Source of the DNA: SAR324 cluster bacterium
GTDB lineage: Bacteria; SAR324; XYD2-FULL-50-16; HCM1
Assembly (NCBI GenBank): GCA_002995645.1
Contig: PUHO01000012.1
Coordinates: 53,562-117,561, forward strand
Reading direction: 5' to 3'
DNA length: 64,000 nt
Shown here piece by piece: positions 1-8,679 of the stretch. Each line of letters starts with the position of its first letter. The first letter of the stretch is position 1. Both the position numbers and the translations under genes were made by a program. Below the pieces are notes generated by a model. The model made no database searches. It was not told the DNA's origin and was given only the letters and a program-made list of their open reading frames with translations.

Positions 1-816
1 GGGAGCGATGTAAAACGCTGGCTTCATGTTGGAGGATTCTTTTTTCAACCTTCTGAAATGGCAAAGTTAACGTTAGTTTTGTTTTTAGCTTCTTATTTTC
101 AAAATCCTAAGCATTTAATAATGACAAATTGGGTTAACTTATTGATTCCAAGCGGCGTTAGTTTATTTACTTTTTTGTTAATCTTACGTCAACCTGATCT
201 TGGAACAGCAGGTAATTTACTAATCATTGCCTTAATTCTATTGTTCTTCGCTGGGTTACATCGTAAATTAATTATCCTTGCTTCTTTATTTTTTGTTGTT
301 TGTTTGCCTTTTGTGTGGAGTTTTATTTTAAAGGACTATCAAAAAAATCGTATTTTAACTTTGCTTAATCCGGAGCGAGATCCACTAGGCAAAGGGTATC
401 ATATAATCCAATCTAAAATAGCGATTGGTAGCGGTGGTTTATGGGGAAAAGGCTTTTTAAAAGGGACGCAAGCTCATTTAAATTTTTTACCAGCAAGGTA
501 TACTGATTTTATTTTATCTGTATTTGCTGAAGAAATGGGGTTAATTGGTTGTTTAATTTTGTTTGCCTTATATGTAGCAATTATATTTCTTAGCTTACGT
601 AATATTACAGAGTTAAAAAATAGCGGGGCTATTTTCTTAATTGTTGGTATTACTTCTTTATTATCAACGCAAATCTTGATTAATATTGCTATGGTACTCG
701 GTGTTTTTCCCGTAGTAGGAATGCCGCTTCCTTGGATGAGTTACGGAGGAACGGCAATCTTAGCAGATATGATTTCTATGGCGTTAATACTCAATGTCCG
801 TATGCGTAACTTTTAG
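1..816 (+). CDS. rodA: Rod shape-determining protein RodA (SEDS glycosyltransferase), 5' truncated by window edge
   Basis: Reading frame 1 is open from the first base, so the gene begins outside the window; about 271 residues of a usual 370-400 are visible. RodA is the SEDS-family peptidoglycan polymerase of the elongasome in the inner membrane. Visible signatures are FQPSEMAKL near the start, RQPDLGTAGN, a loop with LNPERDPLGKGYH and QSKIAIGSGG, FAEEMGLIG, and the C-terminal GVFPVVGMPLPWMSYGGT typical of RodA/FtsW. Several hydrophobic membrane segments lie between them. The ATG at 58 is internal and should not be used as the start. The 3' end (from about 596) is the source of the tandem fragments that follow, and the gene is convergent with glgA. 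Confidence 0.95.
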   Translation, partial: GSDVKRWLHVGGFFFQPSEMAKLTLVLFLASYFQNPKHLIMTNWVNLLIPSGVSLFTFLLILRQPDLGTAGNLLIIALILLFFAGLHRKLIILASLFFVVCLPFVWSFILKDYQKNRILTLLNPERDPLGKGYHIIQSKIAIGSGGLWGKGFLKGTQAHLNFLPARYTDFILSVFAEEMGLIGCLILFALYVAIIFLSLRNITELKNSGAIFLIVGITSLLSTQILINIAMVLGVFPVVGMPLPWMSYGGTAILADMISMALILNVRMRNF

Positions 817-828
817 AAGTAGCGCACT

Positions 829-961
829 ATTTCCAAGCAAGGCGCCTTGATTTAGCTTGTTGATATAAACGTATATAATCGTCAATTCTGTTTTCCCAGC
901 TATTATCTTCTTGCATACCAATTTTTCGCATGTTGCGAATAGCTCTTGATTTATTATACCA
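829..961 (-). pseudogene. glgA 3'-end fragment (duplicated)
   Basis: About 130 bp nearly identical to the 3' end of glgA (1597-1730), including the stop-proximal part, with a few substitutions such as CAATTC for CGATTC and TTTTTCGC for TTTTGCGC. It lies between intact rodA and the first duplicated rodA tail. It has no start and is not expected to encode a protein. Confidence 0.9.
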
Positions 962-1182
962 TACGTAATATTACAGAGTTAAAAAATAGCGGGGCTATTT
1001 TCTTAATTGTTGGTATTACTTCTTTATTATCAACGCAAATCTTGATTAATATTGCTATGGTACTTGGTGTTTTCCCCGTAGTAGGAATGCCGCTTCCTTG
1101 GATGAGTTACAGAGGAACGGCAATTTTGGCAGATATGATTTCTATGGCGTTAATACTCAATGTCCGTATGCGTAACTTTTAG
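962..1182 (+). pseudogene. rodA 3'-end fragment, copy 2
   Basis: Copy of the last ~73 codons of rodA, in frame to the same stop. One visible residue change is G to R in the WMSYGGT motif. An ATG at 946 opens a 78-residue frame, but this ATG comes from the inverted glgA fragment and the frame is a by-product of the duplication, not a gene. Confidence 0.9.
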
Positions 1183-1228
1183 AAGTAACGTACTATTTCC
1201 AAGCAAGGCGCCTTGATTTATTATACCA

Positions 1229-1449
1229 TACGTAATATTACAGAGTTAAAAAATAGCGGGGCTGTTTTCTTAATTGTTGGTATTACTTCTTTATTATCAA
1301 CGCAAATCTTGATTAATATTGCTATGGTACTTGGTGTTTTTCCTGTAGTAGGAATGCCGCTTCCTTAGATGAGTTACAGAGGAACGGCAATCTTAGCAGA
1401 TATAATTTCTATGGCGTTAATACTCAATGTTCGTATGCGTAACTTTTAG
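1229..1449 (+). pseudogene. rodA 3'-end fragment, copy 3, with internal stop
   Basis: Third copy of the rodA tail. TGG in the LPWMSY motif has become TAG, giving an in-frame stop. It shares the TTACAGAGG variant with copy 2. This is clearly decaying, non-coding material. Confidence 0.9.
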
Positions 1450-1493
1450 AAGTAACGTATTATTTCCAAGCAAGGTGCCTTGATTTAGCTTGT

Positions 1494-1587
1494 TGGGATT
1501 ACGTCTTTATTATCAACGCAAATCTTGATTAATATTGCTATAATTTCTATGGCGTTAATACTCAATGTCCGTATGCGTAACTTTTAG
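1494..1587 (+). pseudogene. rodA 3'-end fragment, copy 4, internally deleted
   Basis: Begins at ATTACGTCTTTATTATCAACG and then jumps from AATATTGCTAT to AATTTCTATGGCGTT, losing the middle of the rodA tail. It runs directly into the intact glgA 3' end. Confidence 0.85.
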
Positions 1588-1597
1588 AAGTAACGTA

Positions 1598-3055
1598 CTA
1601 TTTCCAAGCAAGGCGCCTTGATTTAGCTTGTTGGTATAAACGTATATAATCGTCGATTCTGTTTTCCCAGCTATTATCTTCTTGCATACCAATTTTGCGC
1701 ATGTTGCGAATAGCTCTTGGTTTATTATACCAGTAGTGTAAAGCAGTGCCGATTATGTTTTCTAAAGCTTGTGGCGTTGGATCATCAAAAATAAAACCTG
1801 TGCCTTGTTTTTCATTATATTGCGTTACTGTATCATGTAAACCGCCTATATTACGTACAATAGGTATGCTTCCATAACGTAAGCTATACATTTGATTTAA
1901 ACCGCACGGTTCAAATAACGAAGGCATTAAGAAGAAATCACTACCTGATTCAATACGATGACTTTTTGCTACGTCAAATCCTATATAACTACCAACTTGT
2001 TTTGGAAAATATTTTGGTAAGTTGCCAAAGAAATTAGTTAGCATAGGATCGCCGGAGCCAAGAAAAATATATTGTATACGCCATTTTAAGGTGTTATAAA
2101 TACACTCTTTCAAAAGATGCCAGCCTTTTTGTTGATCAAAACGTGCCACCATAGCAAAAACAGGGATTTTAGCGTCTATTTCTAATCCAAATTCCTTTTG
2201 CAGTGCTTTTTTACAAATTGTTTTACCTTGTAAGTTATTTATTGTATAATTTTTAACTAAAAAAGAATCAGTACTAGGATCCCATGCTTTTGTATCTATA
2301 CCGTTTAATATACCTTGAAAGTCGTCTTTACGATTCCTACAATAGGCGCCTAGCCCGAAATCTCCCGGAGGTGATAACATTTCCTCCTTTGTTTTTTTAC
2401 TAACTGTGCTAATTTGATCAGCATAGAAGATACTACCTTTTAAAATATTTAATCTTTGGTGATCTTCAAATTGATTAGAATTAATATGTTGTGGTTGTAA
2501 TCCAATATAAGGAGCAAAATCAAGAGAAGCACAACCTTGATGCGCATGATTATGAATAGTTAGTACACTAGCGGTTTCTTTAAAAAAAGAAGAAAAGGTA
2601 CCGCCCCAACATTTTAAATAAAAAGCAGCGATTCCAGTATGCCAATCATGGGTATGTACAACGTCCGGTTTCCAATTTTGTAATAGAACAAAGTCAAGAC
2701 CGGCTTTACTAAAAAAGGCAAACCGCGCCGGATTATCTGTATATTCACGATAACCGTCGTTATAAATAGGCGAGCGATTAAAAAAATCATTATATTCAAT
2801 AAAGTAAAAAGATAAATTCTTTTGCTTCGCATATTCATGTACAACACATTTATGTTGGCAATTTCCCATATGCACAGTTAATAGGTACTTTTTTTGAAAA
2901 GATAGTTTTTGCTTTTCAATAGCAAGATGATACGGAAGTATAACCTTAAGAGAATTTTTTTTAGATAAATAGTAGCTCAGCGTTCCTACAACATCTCCAA
3001 GACCTCCTGTTTGTAAAAATGGCGTTGCTTCGGCTGCAAGGAAAAGTAGTTTCAT
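1598..3055 (-). CDS. glgA: Glycogen synthase (ADP-glucose type, GT5)
   Basis: 485 residues, the normal GlgA length. It transfers glucose from ADP-glucose to alpha-1,4-glucan in the cytoplasm. The N-terminal ADP-glucose motif reads FLQTGGLGDVVG (residues ~13-24), with Gln where the family usually has Lys in KxGGL. The first Rossmann domain contains VVHTHDWHTG. The second has the start of the nucleotide-sugar fold (PVFAMVARFDQQKGW) and the conserved acidic motif LFEPCGLNQMYSLRYG followed by RNIGGLHDTV. The start overlaps the preceding gene by ATGA, so the two are probably translationally coupled. No other glycogen genes are in the window. The 3' end is duplicated downstream. Confidence 0.93.
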   Translation of the reverse strand: MKLLFLAAEATPFLQTGGLGDVVGTLSYYLSKKNSLKVILPYHLAIEKQKLSFQKKYLLTVHMGNCQHKCVVHEYAKQKNLSFYFIEYNDFFNRSPIYNDGYREYTDNPARFAFFSKAGLDFVLLQNWKPDVVHTHDWHTGIAAFYLKCWGGTFSSFFKETASVLTIHNHAHQGCASLDFAPYIGLQPQHINSNQFEDHQRLNILKGSIFYADQISTVSKKTKEEMLSPPGDFGLGAYCRNRKDDFQGILNGIDTKAWDPSTDSFLVKNYTINNLQGKTICKKALQKEFGLEIDAKIPVFAMVARFDQQKGWHLLKECIYNTLKWRIQYIFLGSGDPMLTNFFGNLPKYFPKQVGSYIGFDVAKSHRIESGSDFFLMPSLFEPCGLNQMYSLRYGSIPIVRNIGGLHDTVTQYNEKQGTGFIFDDPTPQALENIIGTALHYWYNKPRAIRNMRKIGMQEDNSWENRIDDYIRLYQQAKSRRLAWK

Positions 3056-3597
3056 ATTTTCTTTTTATTTAAATAATCGGCGATTTGTTGTTCTATTGCC
3101 TTTGGGTTGATTTTGCGATATTTTTCTATAACCGCTTGTAATTGATAGCTTGCGTTTTGACGTAGTCGCAATTCTTTTGCCATAGATAAAATATGACTCG
3201 TAGTGTAAGTTTCTTGTTTTTCTTTTTTTACTTGGCTACGTTGTTTCTTTTTTAATAAACGTAATTTTTCTTCTTCAACAGACGGCGCTTGTAAATGAGA
3301 AGGAACGTATTTTGTTACAAAGTAGACTTCTAAATCTTGTATTAACTGCTTACGAAATCGCACTTGCAAAGCTTCTTTGTTTTCTTTATCTGTAAGAGGA
3401 AAAGAAAGATTATGCACGTCTCTTACTAAAGTTGCCCAGTCTGATTCTTCTTTATATTCATCAGCAAGAATATGGCAAAGCTCTTTATATTTTTTATATA
3501 ATTCTTCCTTTTTTAAAGGCGTGCTAGGATCCGTATGGTTTCGTATTTTCCAAAGTTTTGTTAAAACTAAGCTAATAGACTTAATAGTAGATTGCAT
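3052..3597 (-). CDS. Conserved-looking hypothetical protein, glgA partner
   Basis: 181 residues, strongly charged, rich in Lys and Glu, with a predicted helical centre (EEEKLRLLKKKQRSQVKKEK around residues 105-125). No signal peptide, membrane segment or catalytic motif was recognised. It overlaps glgA by 4 bp and is the first gene of that two-gene unit. The function is unknown; cytoplasmic location is inferred from the lack of export signals. Confidence 0.75.
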   Translation of the reverse strand: MQSTIKSISLVLTKLWKIRNHTDPSTPLKKEELYKKYKELCHILADEYKEESDWATLVRDVHNLSFPLTDKENKEALQVRFRKQLIQDLEVYFVTKYVPSHLQAPSVEEEKLRLLKKKQRSQVKKEKQETYTTSHILSMAKELRLRQNASYQLQAVIEKYRKINPKAIEQQIADYLNKKKI

Positions 3598-3735
3598 AAG
3601 AGCAGATAAAATACTTGATAAGTATATATAAATAAAGTATGATTTATCATATAAATATATGAGTAATTATGCAAGTATAATATGATTTGAGATACTTACG
3701 TTTTTACTTTTCGGTTCACTTTATGGAGAGGTCTT

Positions 3736-4509
3736 TTGGACGATTCGATGCGTCAATTTGTTAAGCAATTTAATTTATTTTTAGAAAAACAAGGGGAAGA
3801 TAACCCCGAACTTAAATATACACCGGAATACACTATATTGCAGAATGCAGAGCGTTTTCTTTCTATGTCGGCAAGAGATGTGATTGTGCCTCGTACACAA
3901 ATGGTCACCTTAGAAAAAAACAAACTTGTTTCCGATATTATCCCTATCTTGAACGATACAAACTATACAAAAATACCTATATATGAAGAAAAGATAGATA
4001 ATATTATTGGTATTTTAGAGATAAAAAAGCTTATGCAAAGCTTTCCACAAGCTTTAACACAGCCAGTATATCAGTTTATTAAAGAAGCTTTTTTTGTTTC
4101 TTTTAGCCACCCTGTAATAGACTTATTCTTTTCTTTTTTACAAAGTGAAACTAATATTGCTATTGTAGTTGATGAACACGGTGGCGTAGACGGCATGATT
4201 ACTATGCAAGATTTAGTTGCCGTTTTTGCCGGACGTAAAGGGCATAATGGAGATTTTCAAGATAATGCATGGTATGAAGTGCAACCGACCGGTTTATATA
4301 TGGACGCGCAATATTCATTAGAACACTTTAATAAACTATATAATCTTAATTTATCTGAAGAAGGAGTGGAAACTATTGGCGGGTATATTTCTCATATACT
4401 TGGTTATATTCCTAAACCGGCGAAAGAGCTTACAATTGAAGGTGTCAATATTGTTATAAAAAAGGCGAATGATCGTAGTATTGAATATATTCTTGCGCCT
4501 AAAGTATAG
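3736..4509 (+). CDS. CBS-domain protein of the CorC/HlyC family
   Basis: 257 residues. A CBS-pair region (about residues 45-165: ARDVIVPRTQMV, YTKIPIYEEKIDNIIG, NIAIVVDEHGGVDGMIT) is followed by a CorC_HlyC transporter-associated domain (about 180-255). There is no N-terminal DUF21 membrane domain, so it resembles soluble CorC/YbeX. The preferred start is TTG at 3736, preceded by a good GGAGAGG ribosome site; the first ATG is at 3748. It lies 20 bp upstream of lnt, the same pairing as ybeX-lnt in many proteobacteria. A role in envelope or ion homeostasis is family knowledge only. Confidence 0.88.
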   Translation: MDDSMRQFVKQFNLFLEKQGEDNPELKYTPEYTILQNAERFLSMSARDVIVPRTQMVTLEKNKLVSDIIPILNDTNYTKIPIYEEKIDNIIGILEIKKLMQSFPQALTQPVYQFIKEAFFVSFSHPVIDLFFSFLQSETNIAIVVDEHGGVDGMITMQDLVAVFAGRKGHNGDFQDNAWYEVQPTGLYMDAQYSLEHFNKLYNLNLSEEGVETIGGYISHILGYIPKPAKELTIEGVNIVIKKANDRSIEYILAPKV

Positions 4510-4529
4510 TTTACTTTGTTACTTGTTTT

Positions 4530-5972
4530 ATGAAACAAACTTGGCAAGCTTTGGTTCTAGGAGGCGTCTGGGGGGCTTTATTTTCTCCTTTTTTGCTGGT
4601 TTCGTATACTGCCCTATGTTTATTCCTTTTTGTCCTTTATTATCAAAAACAAGATAGACAAAATTACTTTTCTTTGACGCAACTAGCTTTACTTCTTTTT
4701 GTGCGTCATCTTATTCAGTTTTTTTGGGTATTCCAGACGCTACGTAAGCAACTTACTTTTTGGCATGCTAGCGTTTGGTTTGTGCTATTTGCTGTTTTTT
4801 GTTCTTTTATATTTTGTTTGCTGTTTTGGATTTGGATTCAAATTACAAGACAAACGCGGCTATCTTGGAAAGCAACTTTGTTGACTCTTCCTTTTATTGC
4901 CTATATAGAAAGTTTTATTCTTTTTTACCTTCCGTCTCTTCATATTCCTTCTTTTACGTTAGCAGAACAACCTTTTGTTTTGCATTTGCCTTATATTCAA
5001 TATCTTTATCCTATACTCGGTATAAACGTTATTAGTTTTATTGTTTTTTATTGTATAGTTAGTATTGTGTATTTTCCTAAAAGAACAGTTAGCTTTCTTG
5101 TAATTGTCTTTATGATCTGTATGAGTTTATCTTGGCGAGAAACACCAGTCCCTAAAAAAAGACTTTCTTTTTTAGCTATACGCAGTGTAAGTGCTGTGCA
5201 AGAAATAGATCATACTCATTTTTTACTAAATCAACTTAAAAAATACAATAGAAAGGATATTGATATTATTATTATGCCGGAAACGGCAGTTAGCGGCGTT
5301 ATAGAAGATAAACGATTAATTGAACAATTTGCTTCTTTATTATATAAACGACAAACTTTAATTGTAGGAAGTAATAAAAGAATGATTTCACCAACGCAAT
5401 ATGAATATTATAATAGTGCGTATTTAGTGAAGAATAAGCCGTTTCGCTTTATAGTTAAAAATAAAGAATATCTTGTGCCTTTTGCCGAATATTTGCCACA
5501 TTGGGGATCTTGGCTTGGTATGGCATTGCCAAGAAAACATAGTTATCTTGCTGGAAAAACTAAAATACTTCCTCTTGCTAAGTTATTAGTTGGGATTGCT
5601 ATTTGTATGGATAGTTACGTTCCTTCTTGGTATGTACCGTATCAAGAAAAAGCAGATTTCTATATTACCATGCAAAGAGAGAGCGATTTTTCTAATTGGG
5701 GGAAAAAGAAGCTTTATGCAGCGGGCAAAGCTTATGCTTGGCAATCAGGCAAAACTGTATTACGTTGGGCTGGCGAAGGTAAGAGCGCTGTTTTTTCTTT
5801 TTCTCATCAACCTAGTTTATTACACAAATATAGCCAAGTTCATTGGGAAGGGGATTTAGTAATAATACCTACTATTGCCTATTATTATAGGTGGCGTTGG
5901 TTTTTTGCTTTGTGTGTATTACTGTGGCAAGGTATAGTACTCTTTAGGATTCTAAGAAGAAAGCTAGCTTAA
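4530..5972 (+). CDS. lnt: Apolipoprotein N-acyltransferase
   Basis: 480 residues. Lnt adds the third acyl chain to lipoproteins at the periplasmic face of the inner membrane. There are about six hydrophobic segments in residues 1-200, then a nitrilase-like domain. The catalytic Glu-Lys-Cys triad is visible as MPETAVSG (Glu ~250), KNKEYLVPFAEYLP (Lys ~310) and GIAICMDSYVP (Cys ~358). The residues after the Cys differ from the usual CYE, reading CMD. It follows the corC-like gene and is convergent with the exonuclease-like gene. Confidence 0.92.
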   Translation: MKQTWQALVLGGVWGALFSPFLLVSYTALCLFLFVLYYQKQDRQNYFSLTQLALLLFVRHLIQFFWVFQTLRKQLTFWHASVWFVLFAVFCSFIFCLLFWIWIQITRQTRLSWKATLLTLPFIAYIESFILFYLPSLHIPSFTLAEQPFVLHLPYIQYLYPILGINVISFIVFYCIVSIVYFPKRTVSFLVIVFMICMSLSWRETPVPKKRLSFLAIRSVSAVQEIDHTHFLLNQLKKYNRKDIDIIIMPETAVSGVIEDKRLIEQFASLLYKRQTLIVGSNKRMISPTQYEYYNSAYLVKNKPFRFIVKNKEYLVPFAEYLPHWGSWLGMALPRKHSYLAGKTKILPLAKLLVGIAICMDSYVPSWYVPYQEKADFYITMQRESDFSNWGKKKLYAAGKAYAWQSGKTVLRWAGEGKSAVFSFSHQPSLLHKYSQVHWEGDLVIIPTIAYYYRWRWFFALCVLLWQGIVLFRILRRKLA

Positions 5973-6035
5973 ATTTTTTATTAGCCAAAAAAGTATAGGA
6001 TATACTATTGCCATAGTAATTATAAAAATATTTTT

Positions 6036-6665
6036 TTAAAATAAAGAAAGTTGATCTTGTTTTTCTTTTTTAGCTTGTAAAGGATTACTCCAATCTACTT
6101 GCAATTGCTGAATATTATGTTTTAAATCTTCATATAAGACGTATTCATTTTGTTTGCCAAAAAGGTATAAATCGCGTGTAACTGCAACGTCTTGCATACA
6201 ATATTCAGTAATCATGTCTAGTTTTTTCTTATCACCTTCACAATATTCTTTCCACCATTGAAGGGCAAGTAAACCGTCTGCTGATTTTCCTACTTGTAAC
6301 GTTGGGCGAGCAAGCGAATCTAATTTAAGACGTTTTTTCAGTTGATTACGAATAGCAACGAGTAAATCAAAGTTAGGCAATTCATCTTGAAAAAAGGTAA
6401 GTTGCTTTTTCCAGTCGCCGTCCTTTGCATAACCACTTAAGACAGTATAATCAAAAAATAGGTGATTATACCCAATAACAAGCGCTCCCGAAGTAAGGTG
6501 GTCAATCATTTCATGTACTTGATCTTCATAGTACGTGAAAAAGCTTTGTTTTGTATTATCCCATACACAGCCTACGGACATGCGCATTTGTTGCACATAG
6601 TCCCAGCCACCAACGTCTTGGGCGCCTCGTTGGGTTTCTAAATCAAAAACTAGAAAAGAATCCAT
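6036..6665 (-). CDS. Predicted 3'-5' exonuclease / RNase H-like domain protein
   Basis: 209 residues. DEDD-type acidic residues can be picked out: VFDLETQ near the N-terminus (Asp and Glu), GYNHLFFDYTVL (Asp ~73) and EYCMQDVAVTRDLY (Asp ~165). This resembles the ribonuclease-H-like exonuclease domain found alone or fused to helicases. It ends with QDQLSLF, which resembles a beta-clamp-binding peptide (QLxLF consensus), suggesting interaction with the sliding clamp. Substrate and role are unknown; assignment rests on motifs only. Confidence 0.7.
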   Translation of the reverse strand: MDSFLVFDLETQRGAQDVGGWDYVQQMRMSVGCVWDNTKQSFFTYYEDQVHEMIDHLTSGALVIGYNHLFFDYTVLSGYAKDGDWKKQLTFFQDELPNFDLLVAIRNQLKKRLKLDSLARPTLQVGKSADGLLALQWWKEYCEGDKKKLDMITEYCMQDVAVTRDLYLFGKQNEYVLYEDLKHNIQQLQVDWSNPLQAKKEKQDQLSLF

Positions 6666-6741
6666 AATTTTATTATAAATATTGTTATTATTGCTTAATA
6701 TGGCGGAGATATATAGGAATCGCTTTTATTGTGAAAGTGCT

Positions 6742-7545
6742 TTATTCGTTACTTAATTCTTGTGCTCGTTCATATGCTTTTTGAAACGCCGTAAGGAAGC
6801 TTTGTTCTACGTTGTTTTCTTGTAAACTAGTTAAAGCTGCGTCTGTTGTTCCTTTTGCCGAAGTTACGTTTTGCCTTAACCTAGCGGCGTCTTGTTCGCT
6901 CTGATGTAAAAGGTTAGCACTACCAAATACAGTTTGCTTTGCTAAGGTGCCGGCTATTTCTTTAGGCAACCCAAGTTTTAGTGCTCCCTTTTCCAACATT
7001 TCGGCAAGATAAAAAATATAAGCAGGACCACTACCGGCAATAGCGGTAATGCTATTGACTTGATCTTCTGAATTTAGTTTTACACTTAACCCTAGCTCTT
7101 GAAAAATAGAGTCAACAAGTTGATATTCTTCTTGGTTAACTTGCTTGTTTCCATAAAAACCGGTTACCCCGTTTCCAAGCGAACAAGGTGTATTAGGCAT
7201 AGCGCGAATAAGGGCTTTAGTAGGAAAAAAATCTTCTATAGTACGAAAGGAAATGCCTGCCATAATAGAAACAAGAAGTTTGAATTGCTTAGCATAGGGA
7301 ACAAGCGAAGCTAAGATATCTTTTGCTTGTTGCGGTTTGACTGCTAGTAAAACAAGATCGTACGATTGTTGGAAAGCTACTTGTATATCGTTATAAAAAG
7401 GTACGTTTTGCTTTTGTAAAGCAAGTACTGTTTGCGTTTGTTGTAAGTCAAATAAAGACAATTGCCAATCTGTTGTATTACGAGCTAAAGCTTTAGCAAT
7501 AGCCCCGCCCATATTACCACAACCGTATACTAGTATTCGTTTCAT
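6742..7545 (-). CDS. proC: Pyrroline-5-carboxylate reductase
   Basis: 267 residues, full length for the family. It catalyses the last step of proline synthesis, NAD(P)H-dependent reduction of pyrroline-5-carboxylate. The N-terminal Rossmann motif is GCGNMGGAIA. Family motifs LVLLAVKPQ, IMAGIS, RAMPNTPCSLGNGVTGFY, TAIAGSGPAYIFYLAE and VTSAKGTTDAAL are all present. It is followed at short distance on the same strand by genes read from serC, giving a probable serC-proC biosynthetic unit. Confidence 0.96.
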   Translation of the reverse strand: MKRILVYGCGNMGGAIAKALARNTTDWQLSLFDLQQTQTVLALQKQNVPFYNDIQVAFQQSYDLVLLAVKPQQAKDILASLVPYAKQFKLLVSIMAGISFRTIEDFFPTKALIRAMPNTPCSLGNGVTGFYGNKQVNQEEYQLVDSIFQELGLSVKLNSEDQVNSITAIAGSGPAYIFYLAEMLEKGALKLGLPKEIAGTLAKQTVFGSANLLHQSEQDAARLRQNVTSAKGTTDAALTSLQENNVEQSFLTAFQKAYERAQELSNE

Positions 7546-7563
7546 ATAGTGTTTATATTAAAA

Positions 7564-8658
7564 TTAAGAAATAGACGTATATTTATTTTCAAAGGCTTCC
7601 ATAAAAGTAAGTAGCTTTTGGCATGCTTCTAGTGGCATTGCATTATATATAGAAGCACGGACTCCGCCGACAACGCGATGTCCTTTTAAAAAATAAAGAC
7701 CGTTTTGTTCTGCTTCACGTATAAACAGCGTATCTTTTTCTTGATCGCCTGTTGTAAATACGACGTTCATTGTGGATCGATTAGAAGACGGGATAGTATT
7801 TTGATAAAAATTAGTTTGATCTATATATTGATACAATAATTGTGCTTTTTTTGTGTTATATTTAGCTACTTCTTCAAGCCCGCCTCTTTCTTGTAACCAC
7901 TGTAAAACTAGGTTAAATACATATATGGCAAACGTGTTAATCGTATTCGGCATAGATTGTTGTTCATCATAAATAGAATAATTTAGTAGTTTTGGTATAG
8001 TACGTTTTGTTTTCTGTAATAAATCTTTACGACATAGTACAAGTGTTAACCCAGCCGGTCCAAGATTTTTTTGCATACTAGCAAACAAAATACCAACAGA
8101 TTGCATATTTAAAGGTTGGCTTAGTATATCCGAAGTCGCGTCTACAACTAACGGTGTTGTTTGAGTTGCGGGGAAACTTGCCCACTTTGTGCCAAAGATC
8201 GTGTTGTTACTAGTAATATAAACGTATTCACTATTTTCAATATCACTTGCATTATAAGACGGCATTGTTTTGTATTTTGTCTTAGCATTGGCTTGCCCTA
8301 TGACGTTAATAGTTCCGTATTTACTGGCTTCTTGGTTTGCTACTTTTGCAAAGTATCCTGTTTCGTAATAGGTGGCAATGGATTCTTGAGTCGGTAATAA
8401 ATTCAATGGAATAGCAGAGAATTGCATTTGTGCGCCACCGGGCATATATAAAATAGAATAGTTATCCGGCAAGTTAGTGATAGTTCGAAATAAATGATTT
8501 GTTTCTTCTAGTAAGTCTATAAAGACAGAAGAGCGGTGACTAATTTCAATAATAGAAAAGCCGGTATTTTTATAATTTAATAAAGATTGTTGTACCTTTT
8601 GCATGACTTCAACAGGCAACATAGCCGGTCCGGCAGAAAAATTATATTTTGTTTCCAT
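7564..8658 (-). CDS. serC: Phosphoserine aminotransferase
   Basis: 364 residues, family length. It makes 3-phosphoserine from 3-phosphohydroxypyruvate and also serves pyridoxine synthesis. It opens with NFSAGPAMLPVEV. The PLP lysine lies in FASMQKNLGPAGLTLV (Lys ~197), preceded by the VVDATSDILS region carrying the cofactor-binding Asp. The C-terminus has KGHRVVGGVRASIYNAMP, the substrate-binding signature. It sits between a HAD phosphatase and proC on the minus strand with about 20-bp gaps. Confidence 0.96.
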   Translation of the reverse strand: METKYNFSAGPAMLPVEVMQKVQQSLLNYKNTGFSIIEISHRSSVFIDLLEETNHLFRTITNLPDNYSILYMPGGAQMQFSAIPLNLLPTQESIATYYETGYFAKVANQEASKYGTINVIGQANAKTKYKTMPSYNASDIENSEYVYITSNNTIFGTKWASFPATQTTPLVVDATSDILSQPLNMQSVGILFASMQKNLGPAGLTLVLCRKDLLQKTKRTIPKLLNYSIYDEQQSMPNTINTFAIYVFNLVLQWLQERGGLEEVAKYNTKKAQLLYQYIDQTNFYQNTIPSSNRSTMNVVFTTGDQEKDTLFIREAEQNGLYFLKGHRVVGGVRASIYNAMPLEACQKLLTFMEAFENKYTSIS

Positions 8659-8679
8659 AGTAAAATAAGATTGAAAAAA

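Larger units (their letters stand above)
596..1597. repeat. Decayed tandem duplication of the rodA 3' end plus glgA 3' end
   Basis: Starting from TACGTAATATTACAG inside rodA (596), the same segment restarts at 962 and 1229, and a shorter internally deleted copy begins near 1494. Each unit is a rodA 3' end followed by a piece of the glgA 3' end in reverse, so the unit spans the junction of two convergent genes. Unit lengths are about 366, 267 and 265 bp. The later units have lost most of the glgA part. Copies 2 and 3 share variants absent from the intact gene (TTACAGAGG instead of TTACGGAGG, ACTTGG instead of ACTCGG), so copy 3 probably arose from copy 2. Confidence 0.93.

Noticed and set aside
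946..1182. A 78-residue membrane protein gene
   Set aside because: It is a duplicated rodA tail whose ATG comes from an inverted glgA fragment.
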